Shown here in pieces: positions 15,057-22,915 of a stretch of 29,907 nucleotides of DNA. The DNA is taken from positions 1 through 29,907 of the forward strand of contig CAZBZG010000013.1 in assembly GCA_964496245.1 (NCBI GenBank). The letters are read 5' to 3'. The stretch's first letter is position 1. Every line of letters begins with the position of its first letter. The stretch is from CAZBZG01 sp964496245 (GTDB lineage: Bacteria; Planctomycetota; SZUA-567). The notes under the pieces are model-generated. The model saw nothing but the letters and a program-made list of their open reading frames with translations, searched no databases and was not told where the DNA came from. Both the position numbers and the translations under genes were made by a program.

Positions 15057-15557
15057 TCAGAGTTCGCGCAGTTCGCCCCGGCATCGCACGAGCGTGCGGC
15101 CCGAGTCGACCTCGAGGTACAGGGTCCGGGGATGCTTCCCACCCAGGTCCTCGGCCGCGATCGGGATGCGGTTGGCGGCCAGGATGCGGCGCGCGATTAC
15201 GGCGTTGCGTTCGCCCACCTTGAAGAAACCCTTGTCGTCGAGCGGCGCGCCGCCGCCCGCGAGCTTGACGATCAGGTTCCGGCGCCGCGCTCCGCGTTTG
15301 TACAGGGCCCGCAGGAGCGTCTGCACGCCGGTGTCCGTAAACATGGCGGGCCGGGCCCGCGCTTTGGCGGGCTCCTGCGTGGAGAGGGGCAGCATGCAGT
15401 GGATCATGCCCCCCAGCCGCAGATCCGCTGCATACATCGTGATGCCCACACAGGAACCGAGGCTGTAGGTCACGAGCATCGCGCCCGGCTGCGACGAGAC
15501 GGCCATACCGGAAATGTCGACGATTCGCAGCTTGTCGTGCACCAGGAAGGCGGTCAC
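15057..15557 (-). CDS. cheD: Chemoreceptor glutamine deamidase CheD
   Basis: The 166-aa protein matches CheD, which deamidates receptor glutamines and in some species works with CheC/CheX. The catalytic Cys lies in YSLGSCVGITMY and the His in GGMIHCMLPLS. KLAGGGAP, GERNAVIARRIL and GGKHPRTLYLEV complete the family pattern. The start is a GTG at 15557, preceded by AGAGGAG and overlapping the stop of the receiver-HD-GYP gene (GTGA). A much longer open frame continues upstream, but it is Arg/Pro-rich and antiparallel to real codons, so I do not use it. The CheX fusion and the MCP in this operon are likely partners. Confidence 0.93.
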   Translation of the reverse strand: MTAFLVHDKLRIVDISGMAVSSQPGAMLVTYSLGSCVGITMYAADLRLGGMIHCMLPLSTQEPAKARARPAMFTDTGVQTLLRALYKRGARRRNLIVKLAGGGAPLDDKGFFKVGERNAVIARRILAANRIPIAAEDLGGKHPRTLYLEVDSGRTLVRCRGELREL

Positions 15558-16798
15558 GGTCGCTCCTCTGCTGGAAGAACAGCTCCCGCGGGCGCGAACG
15601 ACGCGCCGCTGGGGCTTTCGCCGGTGGAGGGCCGCGTCTGATCGACCTGGCCCAGGAAGACGTCCAGTACGTCGGGATCGAGCTGCTTGCCTGTTTCGCA
15701 TCGCAACATCCGCTCCGCCCGGGCGGCTGGCAGGGCTTTGCGGTAGGGGCGGTCGGCTGTCATGGCATCCCACGTGTCGCAGACCGACAGGATGCGCGCG
15801 ATCAGGGGGATCTCCTCTTCCGTCAGGCGGTCCGGATATCCCCGTCCGTCGTACCGTTCGTGGTGTGCGCGGACCGCAGCCTTGCACGCGTCCAGGCCCG
15901 GCAGGGGAGCCAGGATCTCTTCGGACTTGAGCGGATGGACCTGGATGGCGGCGTACTCCTTGCGCGTGAGCGTGGCGGGTTTGAGCAGGATGTGCTCGGG
16001 CACGGCCAGTTTGCCGATGTCGTGAAGCATGCCCGCGATCCACGCGGTCTCCTGCTGGGCCCCGTCGAGATCGAGAGCGGCCGCCGTGCGTTTGGCCAAC
16101 AGTGCGACCGAGGCCGAGTGCTCGCGCGTGCACGGATCCCGGGCGTCGATGGATTGGGCGAGGCACGTGAGGCACCCGAACAGGAGCTTCTGGTGTTCTG
16201 CCAGGGCATCGGTGACCTCCTGGCGCAGGAGGCGGTTCGTGTGGGTCACGTACTGGTGGAAGCGTTCCTCCGTACGCTGGCACCGCCGGACCGCCAGGGC
16301 CTCGTGGACCAGGCGATGGAGCTCCTTCATCTCGAAGGGCTTCTTGAGGAACGAGTGCGCGCCGAGGTTGAGCGCTTCCACGGCTGTATCCAGGTCACCG
16401 TGGCCCGTGATCAGGATGAAGGGGGCTTCCTCGTCGGTTTCGCGGGCCCAGCGCATGAGGTCGATGCCCCGCCCGTCGGGCAGCTGGACATCGGCGATGA
16501 CGAGGTCGACGGAGGGGCGATCCGCGAGGCGTTCGCGCGCCGCAGTTAGGCAGCTGGCGGACACGATCTCGGTCCGGCCGTCCGCCAGGAAGTCGAGGAC
16601 CATATCACGGATCATGGGATCGTCGTCGACCAGGAGCACGCGGTCCTGGGCGGCGAAGGGGGTCTGGCAGACGCCTGCAGCGGTCTCACCAGGCGCGGCG
16701 GTCACGGTCTGGCGTGCGGTTGGTCGGGCCGCACGAAGCGTCGGGAGGCCAGTGGTGCCAAGCAAGGCGTTGTCACTGGAGATTGCGGCGGGCATCAT
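15554..16798 (-). CDS. Receiver - HD-GYP cyclic-di-GMP phosphodiesterase
   Basis: The 414-aa protein has a variable N-terminus of about 45 residues, then a receiver (LLVDDDPMIRDMV, VIADVQLPDGRG, ITGHGDLDTA, KKPFE) and an HD-GYP domain. The metal and signature residues are visible: GMLHDIGKLAVPEHIL (HD), AHHERYDGRGYP (HHExxDGxGYP) and CDTWDAMTADRPYRKAL. Such proteins hydrolyse cyclic di-GMP, with activity set by receiver phosphorylation. Two adjacent ATGs exist; the one at 16798 overlaps the cheR stop (ATGA) with AGGAG upstream. The longer open frame beyond it is cheR read in another frame. Its place inside the che operon suggests that the chemosensory kinase controls cyclic di-GMP levels. Confidence 0.92.
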   Translation of the reverse strand: MMPAAISSDNALLGTTGLPTLRAARPTARQTVTAAPGETAAGVCQTPFAAQDRVLLVDDDPMIRDMVLDFLADGRTEIVSASCLTAARERLADRPSVDLVIADVQLPDGRGIDLMRWARETDEEAPFILITGHGDLDTAVEALNLGAHSFLKKPFEMKELHRLVHEALAVRRCQRTEERFHQYVTHTNRLLRQEVTDALAEHQKLLFGCLTCLAQSIDARDPCTREHSASVALLAKRTAAALDLDGAQQETAWIAGMLHDIGKLAVPEHILLKPATLTRKEYAAIQVHPLKSEEILAPLPGLDACKAAVRAHHERYDGRGYPDRLTEEEIPLIARILSVCDTWDAMTADRPYRKALPAARAERMLRCETGKQLDPDVLDVFLGQVDQTRPSTGESPSGASFAPAGAVLPAEERP

Positions 16799-17634
16799 CG
16801 GACTCCTGTTTGCGGGCAAGGTGCGCGGGCAGGTTCTTTGACGTAAACGGACGGGTGCACGGTATGGAAGTCGCTCACCATGCCGGTCAGGCTCTCGGCG
16901 TGGCCCACCAGAAGAAACCCGCCCGGCTTGAGCAATCGGTAGATCTCTTCCAGCAGGCGTCTGCGCACGAGGTTGTCGAAGTAGATCATGACGTTGCGGC
17001 AGAAGACCACGTCCAGGGGCCCCTGCATCGGAAAGGGCGGCTCGGAGAGGTTCAGGCGTGCGAACGTAATCGTGCGGCGGAGGGGCTGCCCGACGGCGTA
17101 GAGCGTTCGATCGCCGTTCGGGGATGCCGCGAGGTACCGCTCCCGCAAGGCGGCGGGCACGGGCTGGATCTTGTCCTTGGGATACGTCCCTTCCCGACAG
17201 CGCTGCAGGACGCGTGTGGAAATGTCGGTCGCCAAGATCTTGGCGTCCACGCCGTTTTCGGGCAGAGCATCCCAGAGCGTCATGGCCATGGAGTAGGGCT
17301 CCTCTCCGCTCGAACATGCTGCGGACCAGAGGCGGAAGCGGCGCTGGCCCTGGGCGTGCCACGCGCGCAGCCGTTCCTTGAGAAACGTGAAGTGATCGGG
17401 CTCGCGGAAGAAGCTGGTGACGTTCGTGGAGATGGCGTCCAGCAGCTGCACGATCTCTTCGTTTGTCTCGTCCCGGCGCAGGTGGCGCAGGTAGGCGCCG
17501 TAGTCCTCCAGCCCCAGGGCGCGCATGCGCTTGCTCACGCGTGCACAGACGAGGGCCTCCTTCCCGTCCCGCAGGGCGATGCCGCTGCGGTTGTATACCA
17601 GTTCACGGAACGCATGGAATGTCTGTGGATCCAT
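16795..17634 (-). CDS. cheR: Chemotaxis protein methyltransferase CheR
   Basis: The 279-aa protein methylates receptor glutamates with S-adenosylmethionine. The N-terminal helical domain contains FRELVYNRSGIAL and TNVTSFFREPDHF. The SAM-binding domain contains WSAACSSGEEPYSMAM, ATDIST, DVVFCRNVMIYFD and LKPGGFLLVGHAESL. Length and motif order are normal. The ATG at 17634 follows AGGAG at good spacing, and the 22 extra upstream codons in frame are not family-like. cheW ends 69 bases upstream. CheR and CheB normally recruit to the C-terminal tail of receptors; the MCP here has such a tail. Confidence 0.95.
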   Translation of the reverse strand: MDPQTFHAFRELVYNRSGIALRDGKEALVCARVSKRMRALGLEDYGAYLRHLRRDETNEEIVQLLDAISTNVTSFFREPDHFTFLKERLRAWHAQGQRRFRLWSAACSSGEEPYSMAMTLWDALPENGVDAKILATDISTRVLQRCREGTYPKDKIQPVPAALRERYLAASPNGDRTLYAVGQPLRRTITFARLNLSEPPFPMQGPLDVVFCRNVMIYFDNLVRRRLLEEIYRLLKPGGFLLVGHAESLTGMVSDFHTVHPSVYVKEPARAPCPQTGVR

Positions 17635-17703
17635 GACCGATCTCCTGGCGGTGCAGCCCTGCCGCCCTCGTCCCGGGGCGAGGCGGGGCGGACGCCGCAA
17701 CGG

Positions 17704-18237
17704 CTATGCCGACAGCGCGGCTTCCTGGATCGCCTCGAGTTCGGTGATCGAAAGCACCTTGTCGGCGTCCAGCAGCATGATGACTCGTTCCTCGACCTTG
17801 CCCATGGCCAGGATGAAGTCCGTCTGGATGCTCGATCCGAATTCCGGTGTGGGCGCGAGTTGCTCCGGCGCCACGTTCAGGACCTCGGAGACCTCGTCCA
17901 CGATCATGCTCATGGTCACCGGGTTGTCGCCGCGGTCGATCTGCACGACGATGATGCACGTGCGGACCGTGTCCTCGCGTGCGGGCAGCCCGAATTTGCG
18001 CCGGATGTCCACCACCGGGATGACTTTGCCCCGCAGGTTGATGACTCCGCGCACGCATTCGGGCGTGCGGGGCACCTTGGTCACGGTCATCATGCCGATG
18101 ATCTCCTGGACTTTGAGGATCTCCAGGCCGTACTCCTCGTCTCCCACGTGGAAGGTGAGGTACTTGCCGGCGAGGGCATCCAGTTTGGGTTCGCTGGCGA
18201 CAGCCGTTGCATCGGTCTCGGCTCGTTCGTGTGACAT
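17704..18237 (-). CDS. cheW: Chemotaxis coupling protein CheW
   Basis: The 177-aa protein has a CheW SH3-like double barrel from about residue 25. YLTFHVGDEEYGLEILKVQEI is the first strand block, followed by VPRTPECVRGVINLRGKVIPVVDIRRKFGL, IVDEVSEVLNV and LLDADKVL. CheW links receptor tips to CheA and carries no catalytic site. The ATG at 18237 has AAAAGGAG upstream, and the cheA stop is 41 bases upstream. The first 25 residues are polar and variable. It is the only CheW in the window, matching the single MCP and the single CheA. Confidence 0.95.
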   Translation of the reverse strand: MSHERAETDATAVASEPKLDALAGKYLTFHVGDEEYGLEILKVQEIIGMMTVTKVPRTPECVRGVINLRGKVIPVVDIRRKFGLPAREDTVRTCIIVVQIDRGDNPVTMSMIVDEVSEVLNVAPEQLAPTPEFGSSIQTDFILAMGKVEERVIMLLDADKVLSITELEAIQEAALSA

Positions 18238-18278
18238 GACACGCTCCTTTTCTGCTGGTGGTTTCGCGTCCTCTCGGG

Positions 18279-20495
18279 TCATGCGACACAAAGCGCTTCG
18301 GTCGGCGCTTCGGACGCCATGTTCTGTGATCGCGGTTGTTCCGTGCCGTTCCGGCCTGCATGGGCCAGCTTCACAAGGCCTTCGATGTCCAGGATCAACC
18401 CGACCTGGCCGTCGGGCATGATGGCCCCGCCCGAAAGGCCGGGCATCTTCTGGATGCCGCCGCCCAGGTTCTTGATTACGATCTGCTGCTGACCGACGAG
18501 TTCGTCGACCACGATGCCCACTCTCCGGTCTCCGTCCTCGACCACCACGACCAGGGCCTTGGTGAGGTCGGTCTCGGCCTCGGTGATGTCGAAAAGGCGG
18601 CTCAGACGGAAGAGCGGGAGCACCTCGCCGTGGAGTTTGAATAGTTCGCCCTTGGTCGTCAGGGTGGCGATGTCCTCTGGCTTGAGGCGGACGGACCGGA
18701 AGATGTTCAGGGCGGGGATGATGTAGCGCTCGTCTCCCACCCGGATGATCATGCCGTCGATGATGGCCAGGGTCAGCGGCAGGCGCAGACGGAAGACCGT
18801 GCCTCGGCCCGGTTCGCTGTCGATTTCGACCTGGCCCCGCAGGCTGTCGATGTTTCGCTTGACCACGTCCATGCCCACGCCGCGGCCGGAGATGTCGGTC
18901 ACCTGGTTGGCGGTCGAAAAGCCTGGGTGGAAGATCAGCTTGTAGACGTCTCGGTCGCTCAGCTTGCTCCCGTCCTCGACCAGCCCGCGGGCGTGGGCTT
19001 TGGCGAGAAGTTTCTCGCGATCGAGGCCGCGGCCGTCGTCTTCGATTTCGATGTAGATGTTGCCGCCCTTGTGCGTGGCGCGGAGTTCGATGCGGCCCTG
19101 TTCGGGTTTGCCGCGGCGGCGGCGCGCGGCGGTGTCGTCCTCGATGCCGTGGTCCACGGCATTGCGCACCATGTGGACGAGCGGGTCCCCGATCTGGTCG
19201 ACCACGGACTTGTCGAGCTCCGTGTCCTCCCCGCTCATGTGGAACGTGACGGGCTTTCCCGACTTGCGGGAAAGGTCGCGCACGAGGCGGGCCATCTTTT
19301 GGAAGGTGGACCGGACCGGCACCATGCGCAGGGAGGTGCCGATCTCCTGCAGCTCCCGCGTGATCTTGTCGAGCCGGCTGACCGGGCGGGAGAGCTCGTT
19401 TCGGCGACCGTTCTTGGCGGCCGCCTGGCTGACCATGCTCTCTACGATCACGAGTTCGCCGATCGTATCGATGAGCTGGTCGAGGCGCCTGGCTTCCACG
19501 CGGACCGTCTCTTGGACTGCGCCCGGGGCAACGGTCCGCGGACGGTCGGCCGCGGGTGCGCGCTCGTCGGGGCCGTTCCGTGGGCCGGGTGGCGCATCGA
19601 ATGCGCCGTCGGCTTCGGCGCCCGGCAGCGTGGCCGCGGCTTCGGACGGCGTTTCCCCGGCGGCTGCGCGTTGTACGTGTTCCAGCAGCGCGGGCACTTC
19701 CGGATCGGGCGTCGGCTGCGTGCCGTCGTTCAGGTAGGCCGCGATGCCCCCGCGCAGCGCCTTGAGGCGGTCCACGCAATCAAAGACCGTGTCCAGGATC
19801 GGCTGGGAGCAGGCGAGCGTGCCCTTGCGGGCCTTGTCGAGCAGGGTCTCGGTGTCGTGGGCCAGGGTCTGAATCTCCTGGAGGCCGAGGTAGCCCGCCG
19901 CTCCCTTGATCGTGTGGAAGGTCCGGAAGACCGCGTTGAGGGCCTCGGTGTTCTGCGGTTCGGACTCGAGCGTGAGGAGGTGGACGTCGGCGCCGTCGAG
20001 GTGCTCCTTGGCCTCGGTCACGAATTCGACCAGAATCCCGGTGTCCACTTCTTCGGGGTGGAGAATCGGAACCAAGGCCGCGTCCAGGGCGTCCGCCGCG
20101 GACCCAGCAGGCGTGTCTTGATTCTGCGGATGGCCGGCTGGCGTTGCTTCCGCGGTGTTCGCCGCTCCGGCTGCATCCGCTGTCGGGAGGCCCAACGCTT
20201 CCGGCCAGGCGATTTCGGCGGGATCGCGCCCGTCCCGCAGGATGGCCTGCATGCAGGAGATGGCCCGGCCCACGGCCTTCAAGTGATCGGCCGGATTCTC
20301 GGTTTCGTCGAGCACGACTTGCTCGACTAAAGCGGCGGCCGCGGCCGGTACGCCGGCGAACCCCGCCTGCGCGGCGTCCGCGTCCAGGGTCTCGAGAAGC
20401 GTATGGATCTTTGCGAGCGCGGGCAGGTCCGAGGGTTCGGCCATGACCAGCGCCTCGGCGAGTGCCTCGACCTGTCGGGCGATGGGGCGTGCCAT
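18279..20495 (-). CDS. cheA: Chemotaxis histidine kinase CheA with extra N-terminal domain
   Basis: The 738-aa protein has the usual CheA order after an extra N-terminal helical domain of about 115 residues. HPt: FRTFHTIKGAAGYLG with phospho-His194. A linker and a disordered region run to about residue 335. Dimerisation: RVEARRLDQLIDTIGELV. Kinase: HMVRNAVDHGIE (N box), DDGRGLD (G1) and GRGVGMDVV (G2). The C-terminal CheW-like domain ends near LILDIEGL. The first domain (KIHTLLETLDADAAQAGF and following) looks like a degenerate HPt-like bundle and may be regulatory. ATG 20495 is preceded by GGGAGGG inside the last codons of the 67-codon ORF, which ends three bases before it. A terminator structure lies about 55-115 bases upstream. 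Confidence 0.95.
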   Translation of the reverse strand: MARPIARQVEALAEALVMAEPSDLPALAKIHTLLETLDADAAQAGFAGVPAAAAALVEQVVLDETENPADHLKAVGRAISCMQAILRDGRDPAEIAWPEALGLPTADAAGAANTAEATPAGHPQNQDTPAGSAADALDAALVPILHPEEVDTGILVEFVTEAKEHLDGADVHLLTLESEPQNTEALNAVFRTFHTIKGAAGYLGLQEIQTLAHDTETLLDKARKGTLACSQPILDTVFDCVDRLKALRGGIAAYLNDGTQPTPDPEVPALLEHVQRAAAGETPSEAAATLPGAEADGAFDAPPGPRNGPDERAPAADRPRTVAPGAVQETVRVEARRLDQLIDTIGELVIVESMVSQAAAKNGRRNELSRPVSRLDKITRELQEIGTSLRMVPVRSTFQKMARLVRDLSRKSGKPVTFHMSGEDTELDKSVVDQIGDPLVHMVRNAVDHGIEDDTAARRRRGKPEQGRIELRATHKGGNIYIEIEDDGRGLDREKLLAKAHARGLVEDGSKLSDRDVYKLIFHPGFSTANQVTDISGRGVGMDVVKRNIDSLRGQVEIDSEPGRGTVFRLRLPLTLAIIDGMIIRVGDERYIIPALNIFRSVRLKPEDIATLTTKGELFKLHGEVLPLFRLSRLFDITEAETDLTKALVVVVEDGDRRVGIVVDELVGQQQIVIKNLGGGIQKMPGLSGGAIMPDGQVGLILDIEGLVKLAHAGRNGTEQPRSQNMASEAPTEALCVA

Positions 20496-20498
20496 GGG

Positions 20499-20702
20499 TC
20501 AGACCCTCCCGTTCCGTTGGCGCGTGGGTTTGCGGTTCATCGAAAAAAGGGTGAGGATGGAGCGCGGGCAGAAGGGGACGCGGGCATCGGTGGGCTCCAT
20601 CCTCACCTGGGGGTGGGCCTGCCGGTCGGTGCGGGCGGAGGAGACCGGCAGGCCCGAAGGGGGCGGTACGCTCGCGAAGGTGTCTTGGTGATTCCACAGC
20701 AT
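20499..20702 (-). CDS. 67-aa ORF between the MCP gene and cheA, overlapping a terminator
   Basis: A 68-codon ORF starts at ATG 20702 with AGGAG six bases upstream and ends three bases before cheA. Its product (Pro/Arg/Thr-rich, no membrane segment, no recognised motif) does not look like a known protein. Two long perfect inverted repeats, one with a T-run, lie inside it. The Shine-Dalgarno itself is inside a small inverted repeat (GTGC...GCAC). The ORF may be a regulatory leader whose translation affects terminator folding, or a short coupling frame, or a lineage-specific small protein. The ribosome site and its placement support translation; conservation cannot be judged here. Confidence 0.45.
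   Translation of the reverse strand: MLWNHQDTFASVPPPSGLPVSSARTDRQAHPQVRMEPTDARVPFCPRSILTLFSMNRKPTRQRNGRV
20550..20607 (-). terminator. Intrinsic terminator / attenuator upstream of cheA
   Basis: Perfect 13-bp arms (20550-20562 and 20595-20607, read GGTGAGGATGGAG / CTCCATCCTCACC; one more G-C pair closes inside) surround a loop of about 31 bases. In the direction of transcription the second arm is followed by C and then TTTTTT (20543-20548). This is a textbook rho-independent terminator inside the operon, before cheA. Confidence 0.7.
20615..20655. repeat. Second long hairpin upstream of cheA
   Basis: Perfect 13-bp arms GGGCCTGCCGGTC / GACCGGCAGGCCC are separated by 15 bases. In transcription order this hairpin comes just before the terminator, seven bases away, with no T-run of its own. 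It may be part of an attenuator or an RNA processing site. Confidence 0.6.
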
Positions 20703-20749
20703 GGTGTGCTCCTGTGCACCGCGTCGACCGCCCCGTGAGGGGGTGGGGG

Positions 20750-22813
20750 CTAAAACTCCTTGAGCTCGCTGTCGTTCAGCGGGATCACCTCGTCGGGCGT
20801 GGCGAAACGGTTCTGCGAAGCGCTCTGGCCCGCGTGTTCATCCCGGTCGGCATTCGCCGTCTGGGACGCGCCGTCGGTTCCGTCGGCCCGGGCGTGGTGC
20901 TTGCCGTTGCCGCCATTCCCGCTCGACGAGAGGCGATGATGGCCCCCGTCGGCTGCGACGCGCGCCTGGCCGTTCCCGCCGGACGCGTGGGGGGCCGAAC
21001 GGTGCTTGCCGTTGCCATTCCCGTTGTGGGACCCGCTGCCGTGAATCAGTCCGGTCAGGTCCGCCACCGCCTGGTTGAGCTGTTCGGCCTGGGCGGAGAG
21101 CTCTTCGGACGCGGACGCGGATTCCTCGGCATTGGCCGCGCTGGACTGCGTCACCTTGTCCATCTGCGCCACGGCCGTGTTGACCTGGTCTACGCCCTGA
21201 GCCTGTTCCTTGCTCGCGGCCGCGACCTCGCCCACCAGCTGGGTCATGTTCTTGACGTGGTCGGTGATCTGATTGAGGACGTCGGCTACTTCCTTGCTCA
21301 CGGCGACTCCGTTCTCCGAGTTCTTCTCGGATTCCTCGATCAGGCCCGCCGTGTCCTTGGCGGCTTCGGCCGACCGCTGGGCGAGGTTGCGCACTTCCTC
21401 CGCGACCACGGCGAAGCCCTTGCCCGCCTCGCCGGCGCGCGCGGCTTCAACCGCAGCGTTGAGCGCGAGGAGGTTTGTCTGGAAGGCGATCTCGTCGATT
21501 GTCTTGATGATCTTGGCCGTCTCGTCGGACGAGGTCTTGATCTGATGGATGGCCTGGGACATGCGCTCCATGGCTGCGCCGCCCTTCTCCGCGGCGGTGG
21601 CCGTTTCGCTGGCCATGCTGTTGACCTGCTGGGCGTTGTCCGAGTTCTGACGGGTCATACTGGCCATCTCTTCGAGGGAGGAGGACGTCTCCTCCAAGCT
21701 GCCGGCCTGTTCATTGGCGCCTTCGGCCATCTGCTGGCTGGACTGCGAAACCTGTTGGGAGGCGGCTGCGACCTGCTCGGCGCCAGCGGTCAGGCCTTCG
21801 ATGATGCGGCTGATGGGCTTGGTGATGCTGCGCGTGATGCCCACACCCAGCACGATGCCCAAAACCACGCCGCCGACCACGAGGCCGAGACCCAGCGCGC
21901 TGGTGTTGGTGACCGTGGCGTCCATGTCTTCCTGGATGCCATCCTGGAGCGCGTCCATGTTGTCCACGATGCTCTTGGCGGCCAAGGCCATGTCGGACGT
22001 GGCTGCGCGTTCGGCCGCCATACCCTTGTGGTAGGACTCGCCGGCCTCCTCATATCGATCGATGTAGTCGTGGATGGACTGCGCGGGGCCGACCAGCTTC
22101 TCTTCGCCGGCCACACGGTCCTGCCACGCCTGGATCGCCTTCTCGGTCGCGGCCAGCTGCTTCTGGTAGCCGGCCCACTGTTCGGCCGCGTTGGTGGCCA
22201 AGAGATAGACGGCGGTGACCCGGAGGATGAGGAAGTTCTGCACCACGTTCTCCTCCAAGGCGTTGCCAATGGCCAGCCATTTTTCGAGCGCGGCCGTGTC
22301 GCCCGCCTGGAGGGCCGCCTCCTGGGCGGGGTGGATCACCTCTTGCTTGGCCTGGCCGATCTTCTCGGTCACCTTCCAACCGATCTCTCCCCAGGTCTTG
22401 AACGCCGCGTCCTTTACGCGCTGGGATTTCTCTTGCCGGCCAAAGACGTGGTGGTAGTCTTCCATGCTGGCGATGGTCTGCTTGAGGTACGTGCGCTGCT
22501 GGGCGCTCAAATCCTCGGCTGCGTTCAGCTTCTCGAGCCGTTTGCGGAAGGTCTCGTACGCTTCGTGCCAGCGCTCCGCCGCGTTCCGATCTTCCGCTTC
22601 TCCTTTGCCGAAGCCGTGGGCCGCGAATGAGAGCCGCTCTTTGGCGCATTGCTCGAGCCCCTCTACGGCTGCAAACCCCTGCTTGAGCAGATCGGCTTTC
22701 CCCGACGTGCTGCGCAGGCCGTACCACCCCGCGATCCCGATGATGGCGGCGATCACCACGAGAGCGGCGAAGCCCCCGCCGATCTTCGTGCTCAGTGTCC
22801 GGTTCTTGAACAT
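20750..22813 (-). CDS. Methyl-accepting chemotaxis protein (transmembrane chemoreceptor)
   Basis: The 687-aa protein has a membrane helix at about residues 10-32, a helical periplasmic sensor of about 275 residues, and a second helix near 308-330. Only a short HAMP-like stub (TRSITKPISRIIEGL) follows. The cytoplasmic coiled coil contains ETSSSLEEMASMTRQN and the conserved tip IAFQTNLLALNAAVEAARAGE. The region after about residue 590 is a Gly/Asn/His-rich linker ending in VIPLNDSELKEF. That acidic, aromatic-ended tail resembles docking peptides for CheR/CheB/CheD. The ligand is unknown: the sensor looks like a helical bundle, with no Cache or PAS signature. AAAGGAG lies upstream of ATG 22813. 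It is the only receptor in the window and the probable input of the cluster. Confidence 0.93.
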   Translation of the reverse strand: MFKNRTLSTKIGGGFAALVVIAAIIGIAGWYGLRSTSGKADLLKQGFAAVEGLEQCAKERLSFAAHGFGKGEAEDRNAAERWHEAYETFRKRLEKLNAAEDLSAQQRTYLKQTIASMEDYHHVFGRQEKSQRVKDAAFKTWGEIGWKVTEKIGQAKQEVIHPAQEAALQAGDTAALEKWLAIGNALEENVVQNFLILRVTAVYLLATNAAEQWAGYQKQLAATEKAIQAWQDRVAGEEKLVGPAQSIHDYIDRYEEAGESYHKGMAAERAATSDMALAAKSIVDNMDALQDGIQEDMDATVTNTSALGLGLVVGGVVLGIVLGVGITRSITKPISRIIEGLTAGAEQVAAASQQVSQSSQQMAEGANEQAGSLEETSSSLEEMASMTRQNSDNAQQVNSMASETATAAEKGGAAMERMSQAIHQIKTSSDETAKIIKTIDEIAFQTNLLALNAAVEAARAGEAGKGFAVVAEEVRNLAQRSAEAAKDTAGLIEESEKNSENGVAVSKEVADVLNQITDHVKNMTQLVGEVAAASKEQAQGVDQVNTAVAQMDKVTQSSAANAEESASASEELSAQAEQLNQAVADLTGLIHGSGSHNGNGNGKHRSAPHASGGNGQARVAADGGHHRLSSSGNGGNGKHHARADGTDGASQTANADRDEHAGQSASQNRFATPDEVIPLNDSELKEF

Positions 22814-22915
22814 GGTCCTGTCTCCTTTCCGAAAACCAACGAATTCCGATTCTCTCCACGGTCCACAAAAACGTCTTGTCGTCGTGCCTCTGTTCTCTGC
22901 CGGAACGCGCCCGGT

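Noticed and set aside
20496..20749. Cyclic di-GMP riboswitch (GEMM) before cheA
   Set aside because: The hairpins and T-run are real, but I do not see the conserved GEMM tetraloop receptor or joining sequences. I keep it as an unclassified attenuator.
20714..22630. 638-aa plus-strand ORF opposite the MCP gene
   Set aside because: It is the shadow of a GC-rich gene. The minus strand has the conserved MCP tip and membrane helices in one frame; the plus frame is Gly/Leu/Arg-rich with no motif or ribosome site.
22814..22915. Sigma28- or sigma54-type promoter for the MCP gene
   Set aside because: I found a partial match to part of a sigma54 -24 box (AGGCACG) but no -12 element at the right distance, and no sigma28 pair.
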